NCBI GenBank assembly: GCA_948823415.1
Contig: CAQKRU010000020.1
Span: 1 to 16,872 of the forward strand
Direction: 5' to 3'
DNA from: an uncultured Eubacteriales bacterium
GTDB lineage: Bacteria > Bacillota > Clostridia > Oscillospirales > Acutalibacteraceae
DNA: 16,872 bases
Both the position numbers and the translations under genes were made by a program. Position 1 is the first letter of the stretch; each line of letters starts with the position of its first letter. Shown here one piece after another: positions 7,170 to 14,863 of the stretch. The notes under the pieces are model-generated. The model did no database searches. It was not told where the DNA came from and was given only the letters and a program-made list of their open reading frames with translations.

Positions 7170-7436
7170 ATGGTTCACACTTACGATACTAGCGGGACTT
7201 GCTCGCGAAAAATAATAATCGATGTTGAAAACGGGGTCGTTAATAACGTTAAATTTGTAGGCGGCTGCAACGGCAACACGCAAGGGATCTCCTCTTTAGT
7301 GCGGGGCATGAAGGTCACTGACGTCATAAAAAAGTGCAAAGGAATAGACTGTGCCGGCCGGGGGACCTCTTGCCCGGACCAGCTGGCAAAGGCGATGGAA
7401 GAAATCGTGTCAAAAAGTGAAGTAAATTCACTATAA
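7170..7436 (+). CDS. Small TSCPD-domain protein (TIGR03905-like)
   Basis: An 88-aa protein consisting only of a TSCPD domain, a module also found at the C-terminus of some adenosylcobalamin-dependent ribonucleotide reductases; the free-standing form is common in Clostridia and its function is unknown. Seen: Cys at 11, 33, 56, 61 and 68, with CAGRGTSCPDQLA at residues 61-73 carrying the signature TSCPD, and GGCNGN at 31-36. The pattern suggests metal binding, but this is unproven. The start ATG at 7170 has GGAGG at proper distance; an upstream TTG at 7158 precedes that ribosome site and is rejected. It is the first gene after the consensus promoter and 42 bp before the decarboxylase-like gene. 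Confidence 0.9.
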   Translation: MVHTYDTSGTCSRKIIIDVENGVVNNVKFVGGCNGNTQGISSLVRGMKVTDVIKKCKGIDCAGRGTSCPDQLAKAMEEIVSKSEVNSL

Positions 7437-7478
7437 ACATCCGCTGAAGCTATATTTATCGCGAAAAGGAGCCTTTAA

Positions 7479-8813
7479 ATGGCAGAAACTCCACTTTACA
7501 CCGCATTAAAATCGCATGCCAACTTGCACCGAGCCTCATTTCATACGCCAGGCCACAAAAACTCCGAAGCGATGCGGTTTTTTAACTTTTTTGATCTGGA
7601 CTTCACCGAGCTTCCCGATACAGACAGCCTCTATGAAGCTTCTGGCGCCATCAAAAAAGCAGAAGACCGTATGTCTGGCCTTTATGGCACGCAGCAGACG
7701 CTCTTTTCGGCCGGCGGATGCACCTTGTGCATCCAAACCATGCTAAAGTTGGCCTTGCCGTACGGCGGAAAGATCGTTGCCTCGCGGATGATCCACAAAA
7801 GCGCCGTGAATACGATGGCTCTTCTAAACGCGGACGTCCGCTGGGTCATGCCTAAAGTTGATGAGCACACTGGACTTTTTTTGCAAGTGGAGCCCGCGGA
7901 CATCGAAAGCATCCTGGCAAAAGAGCCTGACATTGCTTGCGTGTACATAACCAGCCCGGACTATTTCGGTCACATTGCAGATATTGCGGGCATTTCTAAA
8001 GTCTGCAAAAGGCACAACGTCCCGCTGCTGGTAGACAACGCCCACGGAGCTCACCTCAAATTTTTGCCAGAAGATATCCACCCAATTACACTCGGAGCTG
8101 ATTTGGTTGCGGATTCTGCGCATAAAACGTTGCCGGTTTTGACTGGTGGCGCGCTTTTGCACATTGCGGACGCAAAATTTGCCCCTTACGCTCGGGCTGC
8201 GATGTCCATCTTTGGCTCTACGAGCCCCTCCTACCCCATAATGGCCTCGCTCGACGTTTGTCAGAGCTGGCTTTGTAGCAACGGTAAGGCTGCATTTTTT
8301 GCTTTACAAAAAGAGATTTCAAAAATCAAAGAAATCGCGGCTCAAACGGGAATTCTAGACGACTGTGCAAGCGTTGATCCTGTTCGGTTAACTTTGGATG
8401 TCGCTAAAATCGGGCTTTCTGGCGATTCTGCTGCGGAATATTTTCGGCAAAACGGCATCGAACCTGAACTCTCCACCGCAGAAAGAGTCGTGTTTATTGC
8501 AACGCCGATGAATTCGACGGTAGATTTTGATCAATTGGCGATGGCTATTAAAAGTCTGCAACCGTCAGGGGACGCGCTCCCCGTCAGATGCCCAACCTTT
8601 GAATTGCCTATTGTTAAAAAATCTTTGCATTCGGCTTTGTTTAGTCCTTCGGAGTGCATCAATTCTTGCAACGCCGTTGGACGAGTCAGCGCTGGCACCG
8701 TTTGCCCCTGCCCTCCTGGCATCCCCATACTAGTACCGGGCGAGCTGATAACTGAAATTTCCGTCAAAAATTTGCTGCGCTATGGCATTTTTTTAATAGA
8801 TGTGATAAAATGA
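7479..8813 (+). CDS. Orn/Lys/Arg decarboxylase family PLP enzyme (YaaO-like)
   Basis: A fold-type I PLP enzyme of the group III amino acid decarboxylases, a family that makes polyamines from basic amino acids. Seen (444 aa): N-terminal FHTPGHK (residues 21-27), a PLP-phosphate region AGGCTLCIQTML, the aspartate that contacts the pyridine nitrogen in VDNAHGAH (D186), and the PLP Schiff-base lysine in DSAHKT (K216). The C-terminal small domain ends with a family-like CPPGIPILVPGE. The start ATG has AAGGAG 8 nt upstream. The enzyme is slightly shorter than B. subtilis YaaO (about 480 aa). It sits in the same place as yaaO, before darA and holB, though tmk is absent between them. The substrate (Arg, Lys or Orn) cannot be read from sequence; related proteins are often annotated as arginine decarboxylase without proof. 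Confidence 0.93.
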   Translation: MAETPLYTALKSHANLHRASFHTPGHKNSEAMRFFNFFDLDFTELPDTDSLYEASGAIKKAEDRMSGLYGTQQTLFSAGGCTLCIQTMLKLALPYGGKIVASRMIHKSAVNTMALLNADVRWVMPKVDEHTGLFLQVEPADIESILAKEPDIACVYITSPDYFGHIADIAGISKVCKRHNVPLLVDNAHGAHLKFLPEDIHPITLGADLVADSAHKTLPVLTGGALLHIADAKFAPYARAAMSIFGSTSPSYPIMASLDVCQSWLCSNGKAAFFALQKEISKIKEIAAQTGILDDCASVDPVRLTLDVAKIGLSGDSAAEYFRQNGIEPELSTAERVVFIATPMNSTVDFDQLAMAIKSLQPSGDALPVRCPTFELPIVKKSLHSALFSPSECINSCNAVGRVSAGTVCPCPPGIPILVPGELITEISVKNLLRYGIFLIDVIK

Positions 8814-8842
8814 GTCCATAAACTTCTTTTGGGGTGACTGCG

Positions 8843-9166
8843 ATGAAGCTAATTCTTGCTATAATCAACAGCGACGACGCTAACGCCGTCTCGAATGCGC
8901 TTACTGATAACGGCTTTTTGGTGACGAAACTCTCGACAACTGGCGGATTTCTGAAGGTCGGCAACACTACTTTTATCACCGGTGTCGATGACGACCGCGT
9001 TGACGAGGTTATCAAGATTATCAAAAGTAAAAGCAAAAAGCGCAAACAGAGCGTTCCAAGCGCGACTCCACTGGAGGTTGACACTTATAGCGCCATTCCT
9101 TTTGAGATAACGATTGGCGGCGCGACGATATTTGTGCTAAATGTCGAGGACTTTAAGAAGGTTTAG
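8843..9166 (+). CDS. darA: Cyclic di-AMP receptor DarA/PstA (YaaQ)
   Basis: A PII-like trimeric signal protein that binds c-di-AMP; its partners are unknown in most species. Seen (107 aa): MKLILAIINSDDANAVSNAL, the conserved loop STTGGFLKVGNTTFITGV, then the region that separates DarA from classical PII proteins (a basic patch SKSKKRKQ), and a C-terminal GGATIFVLNVEDF. The length is close to the 109 aa of B. subtilis DarA. The ATG at 8843 is chosen because GGGGTGA (8831-8837) precedes it; an in-frame GTG at 8834 lies within that site. The stop codon directly abuts the holB start (TAG-ATG). The protein implies that the organism makes c-di-AMP. Confidence 0.95.
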   Translation: MKLILAIINSDDANAVSNALTDNGFLVTKLSTTGGFLKVGNTTFITGVDDDRVDEVIKIIKSKSKKRKQSVPSATPLEVDTYSAIPFEITIGGATIFVLNVEDFKKV

Positions 9167-10186
9167 ATGGACAAAAACTCGGGATGTATTTTTATGGATT
9201 TTAACAGTTTTATTGGGAATCGGGCGGTAATTTCTCAACTTCAGGCGCTTTTTTTGCACAACAAAATTGCTCATGCGATTATGCTGGATGGCGCTGCTGG
9301 GCTTGGCAAGAAGACGCTTGCTAAGATTATTGCTCAGGCCGCGGTGTGTAGTCACCGTGAAGATGGCGCGCCTTGTGGGGTTTGCCCTAATTGCAAGAAG
9401 GCCGAGAAAGGGATTCACCCGGATATCATTTTCCCGGAGAAATCTGGCGTCTCTCAGACTTACAGCATCGCGACTATTCGGGACGTCCGCACAGACGCTT
9501 ATGTGGCCGCCAATGAGGCTTTTACGAAGGTTTACATATTCACCGACGTTGACAATATGGGCGTTCCGGCGCAAAATGCTCTTTTGAAAATCCTGGAGGA
9601 GCCCCCCAAAAACGTCATGTTCATCCTCACTTGCGAGTCCGCCTTTAACGTGCTCGCTACCATTCGCTCGCGGGTTCAGCTGTTTTCTTTGAGTCCGGTC
9701 TCTTCTGCTGAGCTGCAAGCTTATCTTGCAAAGAATTTTCCGTATCGTCCAGCTGAGCATTTAAAGAGCATTTGTGTGGTCGCTAAGGGTAACATCGGCT
9801 TGGCAATCGACTTAGTTACATCTGATGGGCACGATAAATCTTCTGAACTTGCCGAAAAATTGGCGTTTAGCCTTGCTTCGATGAACGAGTTTGACTTGCT
9901 GACGGTAGTTGCGCAAGTTTTGGAGAATAAAAAGGGCTTCATCTTTGTGTTGAAGTTTTTGTCGGATCTGCTCCGCGACGCGCTGGTCTTGTCGGTGGAT
10001 TTTTCTATTGCAGAAAATTCTGGATGTGCTAAAATATTAGCAGAAAAGCTTTCTACCGCGCAGCTGTTGCGATTGATCGATGTTGTGGCTCAAACCAAAA
10101 GTTACGTTGAGCGGAACGTTAACATGCAGATTTTGTCGACGGATTTTTGCTCGAAGATGTTTCAGATTGCCGCTAATGTGCGGTAA
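9167..10186 (+). CDS. holB: DNA polymerase III subunit delta' (clamp-loader)
   Basis: The delta' subunit of the clamp loader helps load the beta clamp onto primed DNA. Seen (339 aa): FIGNRAVISQLQALF at the N-terminus; a P-loop GAAGLGKKT (42-50); a four-Cys zinc module C61, C70, C73, C76; TDVDNMGVPAQNALLKILEEPP; and IRSRVQ in the place of the SRC motif. The P-loop has Lys where Thr/Ser would be expected immediately after the GK, so ATP hydrolysis may be weak, which fits delta' being a stator. The start at 9167 overlaps nothing and follows the darA stop immediately; a second Met at codon 10 (9194) begins nearer the usual family start and is an alternative. Next is ricT after 21 bp. Confidence 0.94.
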   Translation: MDKNSGCIFMDFNSFIGNRAVISQLQALFLHNKIAHAIMLDGAAGLGKKTLAKIIAQAAVCSHREDGAPCGVCPNCKKAEKGIHPDIIFPEKSGVSQTYSIATIRDVRTDAYVAANEAFTKVYIFTDVDNMGVPAQNALLKILEEPPKNVMFILTCESAFNVLATIRSRVQLFSLSPVSSAELQAYLAKNFPYRPAEHLKSICVVAKGNIGLAIDLVTSDGHDKSSELAEKLAFSLASMNEFDLLTVVAQVLENKKGFIFVLKFLSDLLRDALVLSVDFSIAENSGCAKILAEKLSTAQLLRLIDVVAQTKSYVERNVNMQILSTDFCSKMFQIAANVR

Positions 10187-10207
10187 AAAATTTTTGAGGA
10201 GGAAAAA

Positions 10208-11071
10208 ATGGCCGAAATTGTTGGTGTCCGGTTTAAAGATGTGGGGAAAGTCCACTATTTTCTGCCGAATAATCAAAAAGTTAAAATCAACGACCTGGTT
10301 ATTGTCGAAACCGCTGCGGGCTCCGACTGCGGCCGGGTTGTCATCATCAAAAAAAATTTTGCGGATAAACAAGTTTTGAAAAGCTTGCCCAAAGTGCTGA
10401 GAAAGGCCGAATTCAAGGACTTTGAGCGCTTGAAGCGGCTAAAAGAAAAAGAGGCTCGCGCGGCAAAAATTTGTGGCGAAAAGATCAAAAAGCATCACCT
10501 AAACATGAAGCTCATCGGTGTGGAATATACTTTTGATGGCCACAAAATCGTGTTTTACTTCACTGCCGAGGCGCGCGTGGATTTTCGCAATTTGGTTAAG
10601 GAGCTGGCTTCAATCTTTAAAGCTCGCATTGAGCTGCGTCAGGTCGGCGTTCGGAATGAAGCTAAGTCGCTCGGCGGGCTTGGAATCTGCGGAAAACCTT
10701 TTTGCTGCTCTACTTTTTTAGACGAATTCCAGCCTGTTTCGATAAAAATGGCCAAAGAGCAAGGGCTTTCACTAAATCCGGTCAAAATTTCTGGCACGTG
10801 CGGCCGGCTCATGTGCTGCTTAAAGTTCGAGCAAGCCGCTTATCAGGATCTGCTTAAAAAGGCCCCCAAGCCTGGCGCGATTGTCGATACCCCTAAGGGC
10901 CGCGGGACGGTTGTGGAGCAGAATCTTTTAACCGGAGTTTTGAAAATCCGCATGGATTCGGCTCCCGAGGCTGCACCTGTTTGCTACAATCTGCGTGACG
11001 TCAAGATTATCAAAGATGCCGAGATTAAGGTCAATAAAAAGGAGCTCGATGAGCTGAAAAATTTAGAATAA
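10208..11071 (+). CDS. ricT: RicT/YaaT (PSP1 domain), regulator of RNA processing
   Basis: RicT is a PSP1-domain protein of the RicAFT (Y) complex, which in B. subtilis guides RNase Y cleavage and affects sporulation, competence and biofilm formation; that complex binds [4Fe-4S] clusters. Seen (287 aa): VGVRFKDVGKVHYFLP at the N-terminus, a charged helix (about 65-95), and the PSP1 core with LGGLGICGKPFCC (C161, C166, C167) and SGTCGRLMCC (C198, C203, C204). GAGGAGG lies just before the ATG. The position after holB matches B. subtilis. The genes for RicA and RicF are not in the window. The 3' neighbour is a ferredoxin gene, which is suggestive for a cluster-bearing protein but not proof of partnership. 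Confidence 0.94.
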   Translation: MAEIVGVRFKDVGKVHYFLPNNQKVKINDLVIVETAAGSDCGRVVIIKKNFADKQVLKSLPKVLRKAEFKDFERLKRLKEKEARAAKICGEKIKKHHLNMKLIGVEYTFDGHKIVFYFTAEARVDFRNLVKELASIFKARIELRQVGVRNEAKSLGGLGICGKPFCCSTFLDEFQPVSIKMAKEQGLSLNPVKISGTCGRLMCCLKFEQAAYQDLLKKAPKPGAIVDTPKGRGTVVEQNLLTGVLKIRMDSAPEAAPVCYNLRDVKIIKDAEIKVNKKELDELKNLE

Positions 11072-11082
11072 ACTCGCGATGT

Positions 11083-11111
11083 TTGCGGAATTCTGCGAAA
11101 CGTGATAAACT
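11083..11111 (+). promoter_or_regulatory. Weak candidate promoter upstream of the ferredoxin gene
   Basis: TTGCGG, 17-nt spacer, TAAACT (4 of 6 consensus in each hexamer). It lies in the 72-bp gap between ricT and the ferredoxin gene and could allow separate transcription; support is only by match. Confidence 0.3.
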
Positions 11112-11143
11112 GTATTTTGACTGCGTTAGGAGGTGTTGGGCAA

Positions 11144-11314
11144 ATGGCTTATTGTATTAGCGATGATTGTATATCCTGCGGGGCTTGCGAGGTTGAGTGT
11201 CCGGTTGGCGCCATTTCTGCTGGGGACAGCAAGTTTGTTATCAACCCCGCAATATGCATAAGTTGCGGAACTTGCGCTGGTGTGTGCCCTGTCGGCGCTC
11301 CCAATCCGGAGTGA
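11144..11314 (+). CDS. 2[4Fe-4S] ferredoxin (clostridial type)
   Basis: A 56-aa protein with two CxxCxxCxxxCP motifs: C9-C12-C15-C19P and C38-C41-C44-C48P, each binding one [4Fe-4S] cluster, the standard 8-Cys ferredoxin of anaerobes that moves low-potential electrons in the cytoplasm. C4 is extra. The ATG at 11144 is preceded by AGGAGGTG at the right distance; upstream in-frame codons would place that site inside the coding region. It lies between ricT and trmN6, where B. subtilis has yabA. Related small ferredoxins often neighbour enzymes they serve; here RicT, which belongs to a family with Fe-S clusters, is the only nearby candidate. Clusters and direction of electron transfer are inferred. 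Confidence 0.95.
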   Translation: MAYCISDDCISCGACEVECPVGAISAGDSKFVINPAICISCGTCAGVCPVGAPNPE

Positions 11315-11425
11315 TCTACATATTTGTTGATATTGCTAGCTTTGTGGGGTGTCAACAGTCTTTTTGCGGCTGCTGATGCCCGTTTAATTTGAGTTTTTGC
11401 GCTTTAGAGCTTGGGGGTTGATGCC

Positions 11426-12199
11426 TTGCGCCTAGAAAATTTGACAGAACAAGAGCGAAAATTACTGTTACCTGGGGAATCCGTCGAAGCCTTGTCCTCA
11501 AAAGTTAAGGTGATAACTTCAAAGGCGCATACCTTTGGCACCGACACCTTTATTCTGGCGGACTTCTCTATGCCTAAAAAGCATGAGATCGCAGTAGAAA
11601 TCGGTACTGGCTGCGGTACGATTCCATTATATTGGCTTAGCTTGGGCGCTGAGGTTAAAAAAATTTTTGCTATAGACATCCAAAAAAATGCGTGCTCTCA
11701 GGTTTCTCGATCGGCCGAAATCAGCGGTGTTAGCGGTAAAATCGAGGTTATTTGCGCCGATATCAAAAAGAAGATCTCACAAATTCTGCCACATAGCTGC
11801 GATTTAGTGGTTTGCAATCCGCCGTACAAAGCCGTTGGCAGCGGGCTCGTCAACTCTGAAGACGGCATTCGGATTGCGCGGCATGAACACGAGTGCACTA
11901 TTGACGACGTTACTAGATGTGCTGCAAATTTTCTGAATTTTTGGGGGCGGCTTTGCCTATGTCATCGAGTGGAACGCCTTTGTGATGTTGTTGAATCTAT
12001 GAAAAACACCGGCATAGAGCCAAAGAAATTGAGGCTTGTGCAACAGCGCAAAAGTTCTGCACCAAAACTTTTTTTAATCGAAGGCAAAAAAGGTGCGCGG
12101 CCGGGACTAATTGCATTGCCAACCTTGTTCATTGAGGATGGCTGCGGGAATTTGTCCGACGAGATGACGCGAATTTATAGATATTACGGAGAAAAATGA
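11426..12199 (+). CDS. tRNA1(Val) (adenine-37-N6)-methyltransferase-like (YabB/TrmN6)
   Basis: A class I SAM-dependent methyltransferase. Seen: the SAM-binding loop EIGTGCG, an acidic residue after strand 2 (AIDIQ), and NPPY (VVCNPPYK), the catalytic motif for N6-adenine or similar base methylation; then REARHEHEC-like IARHEHEC as in the YabB/TrmN6 family. In E. coli TrmN6 modifies A37 of tRNA-Val; the target here is inferred from family and position. Start: TTG at 11426 is preferred because GGGGG lies 8 nt upstream; TTG at 11411 (5 codons longer, 262 aa) is possible with a weaker site. It follows the ferredoxin gene after 111 bp with no gene between and ends in an ATGA overlap with rsmI, so the two are translationally coupled. 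The B. subtilis order yabB-yazA-yabC is kept except that yazA is missing. Confidence 0.88.
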   Translation: MRLENLTEQERKLLLPGESVEALSSKVKVITSKAHTFGTDTFILADFSMPKKHEIAVEIGTGCGTIPLYWLSLGAEVKKIFAIDIQKNACSQVSRSAEISGVSGKIEVICADIKKKISQILPHSCDLVVCNPPYKAVGSGLVNSEDGIRIARHEHECTIDDVTRCAANFLNFWGRLCLCHRVERLCDVVESMKNTGIEPKKLRLVQQRKSSAPKLFLIEGKKGARPGLIALPTLFIEDGCGNLSDEMTRIYRYYGEK

Positions 12200-13029
12200 T
12201 GAGTGGAAAATTGGTTTTGGTAGCGACGCCCATAGGGAACCTCGGCGACATGGCGCCTCGAGCGGTGGCGGCTCTTAAAAACGCAGATTTCATCGCAGCG
12301 GAGGACACTCGCGTAACATTGAAGTTGTTGAATCATTTTGAGGTGAAAAAGCCGCTGGTTAGCTATTTTGAGCACAACAAGCGGCAAAAAGGGGAATACA
12401 TCATCGCCCGAATTTTGGCTGGGGAGACTTGCGTTCTTGTTAGCGACGCTGGTCTGCCGGCTATCTCTGACCCGGGTGAAGAGCTGGTTGCCCAATGTCA
12501 CGAGAAAAACATCAATGTCACCGTGATTCCGGGTCCGTGCGCATGCGTTTCTGCCTTGGCTGTCTCCGGCCTGCCAACCGGCAGATTTGCCTTTGAGGGC
12601 TTTTTGAGCGTTAACAAAAAAAGCCGGCGTACTCATCTTGAAGCGATAAAGCTAGAACCTCGCACGATGATTTTTTATGAAGCCCCGCACAAGTTGCTTC
12701 ATACGTTGAAAGATCTTTATGAAAATTTAGGGGATCGCAGAATTTCAGTCATCCGCGAGCTTACAAAAATTCACGAAGAGGTGAGCCTAACGACTCTCAA
12801 AGCTGCGATAGATAAATACGAAACCGAGCCGATAAAAGGCGAATTTGTGCTGGTTATCGAGGGCTTCCATGCTGAACAAACCGACAGTGGGGTTTCTCTC
12901 GCAGACGCCGTAAAAATGGCCGCACCGCTTTTAAAGAGCGGGCTTTCCATATCTGACGCCGCAAGGCAAATCGCCAAAGATACCGGCCTTAAAAAGGGCG
13001 ACATCTATAAAGAACTCTTAAAGCTGTAG
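12196..13029 (+). CDS. rsmI: 16S rRNA (cytidine-1402-2'-O)-methyltransferase RsmI
   Basis: RsmI methylates the 2'-OH of C1402 in the decoding centre of 16S rRNA, using SAM. Seen (277 aa): LVATPIGNLGDM (residues 8-19), EDTR (36-39), VSYFEHN (55-61), VSDAGLPAISDPGEELV (82-98) and PGPCACVSALAVSGLPTGRF (112-131), all characteristic of this tetrapyrrole-methylase-fold family. The length is usual. The ATG at 12196 overlaps the previous stop (ATGA); a second ATG follows directly. CGGAG lies upstream. It is the last gene of the rightward unit, ending 35 bp before an intrinsic terminator. Confidence 0.97.
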   Translation: MMSGKLVLVATPIGNLGDMAPRAVAALKNADFIAAEDTRVTLKLLNHFEVKKPLVSYFEHNKRQKGEYIIARILAGETCVLVSDAGLPAISDPGEELVAQCHEKNINVTVIPGPCACVSALAVSGLPTGRFAFEGFLSVNKKSRRTHLEAIKLEPRTMIFYEAPHKLLHTLKDLYENLGDRRISVIRELTKIHEEVSLTTLKAAIDKYETEPIKGEFVLVIEGFHAEQTDSGVSLADAVKMAAPLLKSGLSISDAARQIAKDTGLKKGDIYKELLKL

Positions 13030-13063
13030 TAAAAATGCGGATTTTAAAAATTATGCACCAAAA

Positions 13064-13098
13064 AGGTGGCGTTACATCAACGTCACCTAAACTTTTTT
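13064..13098 (+). terminator. Rho-independent terminator after rsmI
   Basis: Arms AGGTGGCGTT (13064-13073) and AACGTCACCT (13079-13088) form a 10-bp stem with one G.U pair and a 5-nt loop, followed after 4 nt by six T (13093-13098). It ends the rightward unit that starts near 7080. Confidence 0.85.
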
Positions 13099-13167
13099 CA
13101 AAATTAACCCATCTGCCACGCCGATCATACCATGTTTTAAACCAAAAATACCACGCGAGGTGACATT

Positions 13168-14055
13168 ATGACTGGGTTTGACGCAAAAATGCGCGAGACT
13201 TTTATAAACGTTCTGTGCCAAAAATATCCTTTTATTGAACATGCCACAATAGGAAAAAGCCTGTGCGGGAGGGAAATTCGCTGCTTGAAAATCGGTTCAA
13301 GTCGCGATCCCGTGGTCTTTGCAGCTGCCTTTCACGGTATGGAATGGCTAACCAGCTTGCTTGTTCTAATTTTCGCCGAGCAAGTGATCGAGGCTTATCA
13401 CACCAGCGGCACCATAAACGGTGTCAAAATCAAAGAAACCCTAAATCAGCGCGGGCTAATGATAGTCCCCTGCGTTAACCCCGATGGCGTCGAGATTTCA
13501 ATAAACGGCGCGCAAACTGCCGGCCCTTATGAAGCCCTAATCAACGAGATTATGGACAATAAACCAGCCACGGCGTGGCAGGCAAACGCCCGCGGTGTGG
13601 ACATAAACCACAACTTCAACGCGAATTGGTACGCGCTGCATAGCCTAGAAGAAGAAAACGGCATAACCGGCCCCGCTCCAACGCGATACGGCGGACCTTT
13701 TCCAGAAAGCGAGCCCGAAACAAAAGCCTTAGTAAACCTGTGCAAAGAAGTCAACTTTCGGCATGTCATAGCGTTTCACAGCCAAGGTGAGGAAATTTAT
13801 TGGGAATACGGCAAAAATACGCCCGAAAAGTCTAGAATCATGGGCCAACAAATGGCGGCCTTAAGCGGATACACTCTGTCGGAACCGGAGGGATTAGCTG
13901 TCGGTGGCGGGTTTAAAGACTGGTTTATAGAAAAATTCGCAAAACCAGGCTTCACCGTAGAAATCGGCAAAGGCAAAAATCCACTCCCCCTCAGCGACAT
14001 CAACAAAATTTACCCCCAGCTCAAAAATATGCTAGTCTATTGCGCCACCATATAG
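13168..14055 (+). CDS. M14 zinc carboxypeptidase, gamma-D-Glu-DAP amidase-like
   Basis: A zinc peptidase of the M14 family close to the group that cleaves the gamma-D-glutamyl-diaminopimelate bond of peptidoglycan peptides (MpaA and the Bacillus ENP1 type). Seen (295 aa): zinc ligands H56 and E59 in FHGMEW, H204 in FHSQGE, NPDG at 104-107, ARGVDINHNFN (R142, N147, H148) for substrate carboxylate, and the catalytic glutamate E265 in VEIGKG. No signal peptide or membrane segment is visible at the N-terminus, so it should act in the cytoplasm, probably on recycled cell-wall peptides; a role in spore or cortex biology is possible but not shown. GAGGTGA precedes the ATG. It stands alone between the rsmI terminator and a convergent gene (22 bp apart). 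The exact cleavage bond is inferred. Confidence 0.87.
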   Translation: MTGFDAKMRETFINVLCQKYPFIEHATIGKSLCGREIRCLKIGSSRDPVVFAAAFHGMEWLTSLLVLIFAEQVIEAYHTSGTINGVKIKETLNQRGLMIVPCVNPDGVEISINGAQTAGPYEALINEIMDNKPATAWQANARGVDINHNFNANWYALHSLEEENGITGPAPTRYGGPFPESEPETKALVNLCKEVNFRHVIAFHSQGEEIYWEYGKNTPEKSRIMGQQMAALSGYTLSEPEGLAVGGGFKDWFIEKFAKPGFTVEIGKGKNPLPLSDINKIYPQLKNMLVYCATI

Positions 14056-14077
14056 CCTCGTCTCTCGGCACATCTAG

Positions 14078-14719
14078 CTATTTAATCAGCTCCCGCAGCT
14101 TTCGTTTAACTTTCTCCAAATCACTGCAGCTCAAAACCGGAATCAGCTCGTTAATCTCACCTGCCGGCAAATCCCACCACTTAACTTCCTCCAAAACCTC
14201 AATCAGCTCGTCGTCAAACCGCTTTCTAATAACTCTAGCAGGGTTCCCCACAACAACGGTGTAAGGCTCAACATCAGAGCCCACGGTGCTGTTCGCCCCA
14301 ATAATCGCGCCATCTCCAATCCTCACACCAGGCAAAATCGTCGCATTCTGGCCAATCCAAACATCATTGCCCACAACAGTGTCGCCCTTAAGCGGCATCT
14401 CAGACATCGGCGGAGCCTCCTGCTGCCAGCCATTAAAAATATAAAAAGGAAACGTAGAAACCGCATTCATCTGGTGATTCGCGCCATTCATAATAAAATT
14501 CACACCTGCGGCAATCTGGCAAAACTTTCCGATAATAAGCTTGTCGCCGTTAAAATCATAGTGGTGCGTAACGTGACTCTCAAAATCCTCATCGCTAAAA
14601 TAAGTAAACTCGCTGACAATAATGTTCGGCCTCGTAACAGTCGGCTTAACGTAAGTGACCGACCTAGTGCCACTCACAGGGTATATCTCATCCGGATTTA
14701 TCTCAAAATTCTTAGTCAT
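14078..14719 (-). CDS. Xenobiotic acetyltransferase, Vat/CatB-like (left-handed beta-helix)
   Basis: A hexapeptide acetyltransferase of the family holding streptogramin A acetyltransferases (Vat) and CatB-type chloramphenicol acetyltransferases. Seen (213 aa): IYPVSG..SVTYVKP, FTYFSDE, GDKLIIGKFCQIAAGVNFIM, the active-site histidine H82 in NGANHQMN (the His of Vat enzymes falls in the same motif), GDTVVGNDVWIGQNATILPGV, IGDGAIIGANS, VVGNPARVIRKRFDDE and KWWDLP. All landmark motifs are kept, so it should be active, with acetyl-CoA as donor and as a trimer. Whether it inactivates an antibiotic is unknown: chromosomal homologues often act on other substrates. No good ribosome site is visible before the ATG at 14719. 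It stands alone, converging on the M14 gene, with a 144-bp gap behind it. Confidence 0.9.
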   Translation of the reverse strand: MTKNFEINPDEIYPVSGTRSVTYVKPTVTRPNIIVSEFTYFSDEDFESHVTHHYDFNGDKLIIGKFCQIAAGVNFIMNGANHQMNAVSTFPFYIFNGWQQEAPPMSEMPLKGDTVVGNDVWIGQNATILPGVRIGDGAIIGANSTVGSDVEPYTVVVGNPARVIRKRFDDELIEVLEEVKWWDLPAGEINELIPVLSCSDLEKVKRKLRELIK

Positions 14720-14863
14720 ATTTCAGCTATCATCTCACATCTTTTTGTTTTTCATCTGCCAACTAAAAACCTTGCAATAATCATCGGTAACACCGCCCAT
14801 CAGTGTAAAAATATTAAAATCAGTCTTAAAAAAATAAAAACCGATTCCCCAAAATAGCCTGTT

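Noticed and set aside
14720..14863. Terminator or promoter between the MBL gene and the acetyltransferase
   Set aside because: T-runs and a weak ACACTG/CGGTGT stem occur but are not adjacent, and no convincing -35/-10 pair was found; nothing is claimed here.
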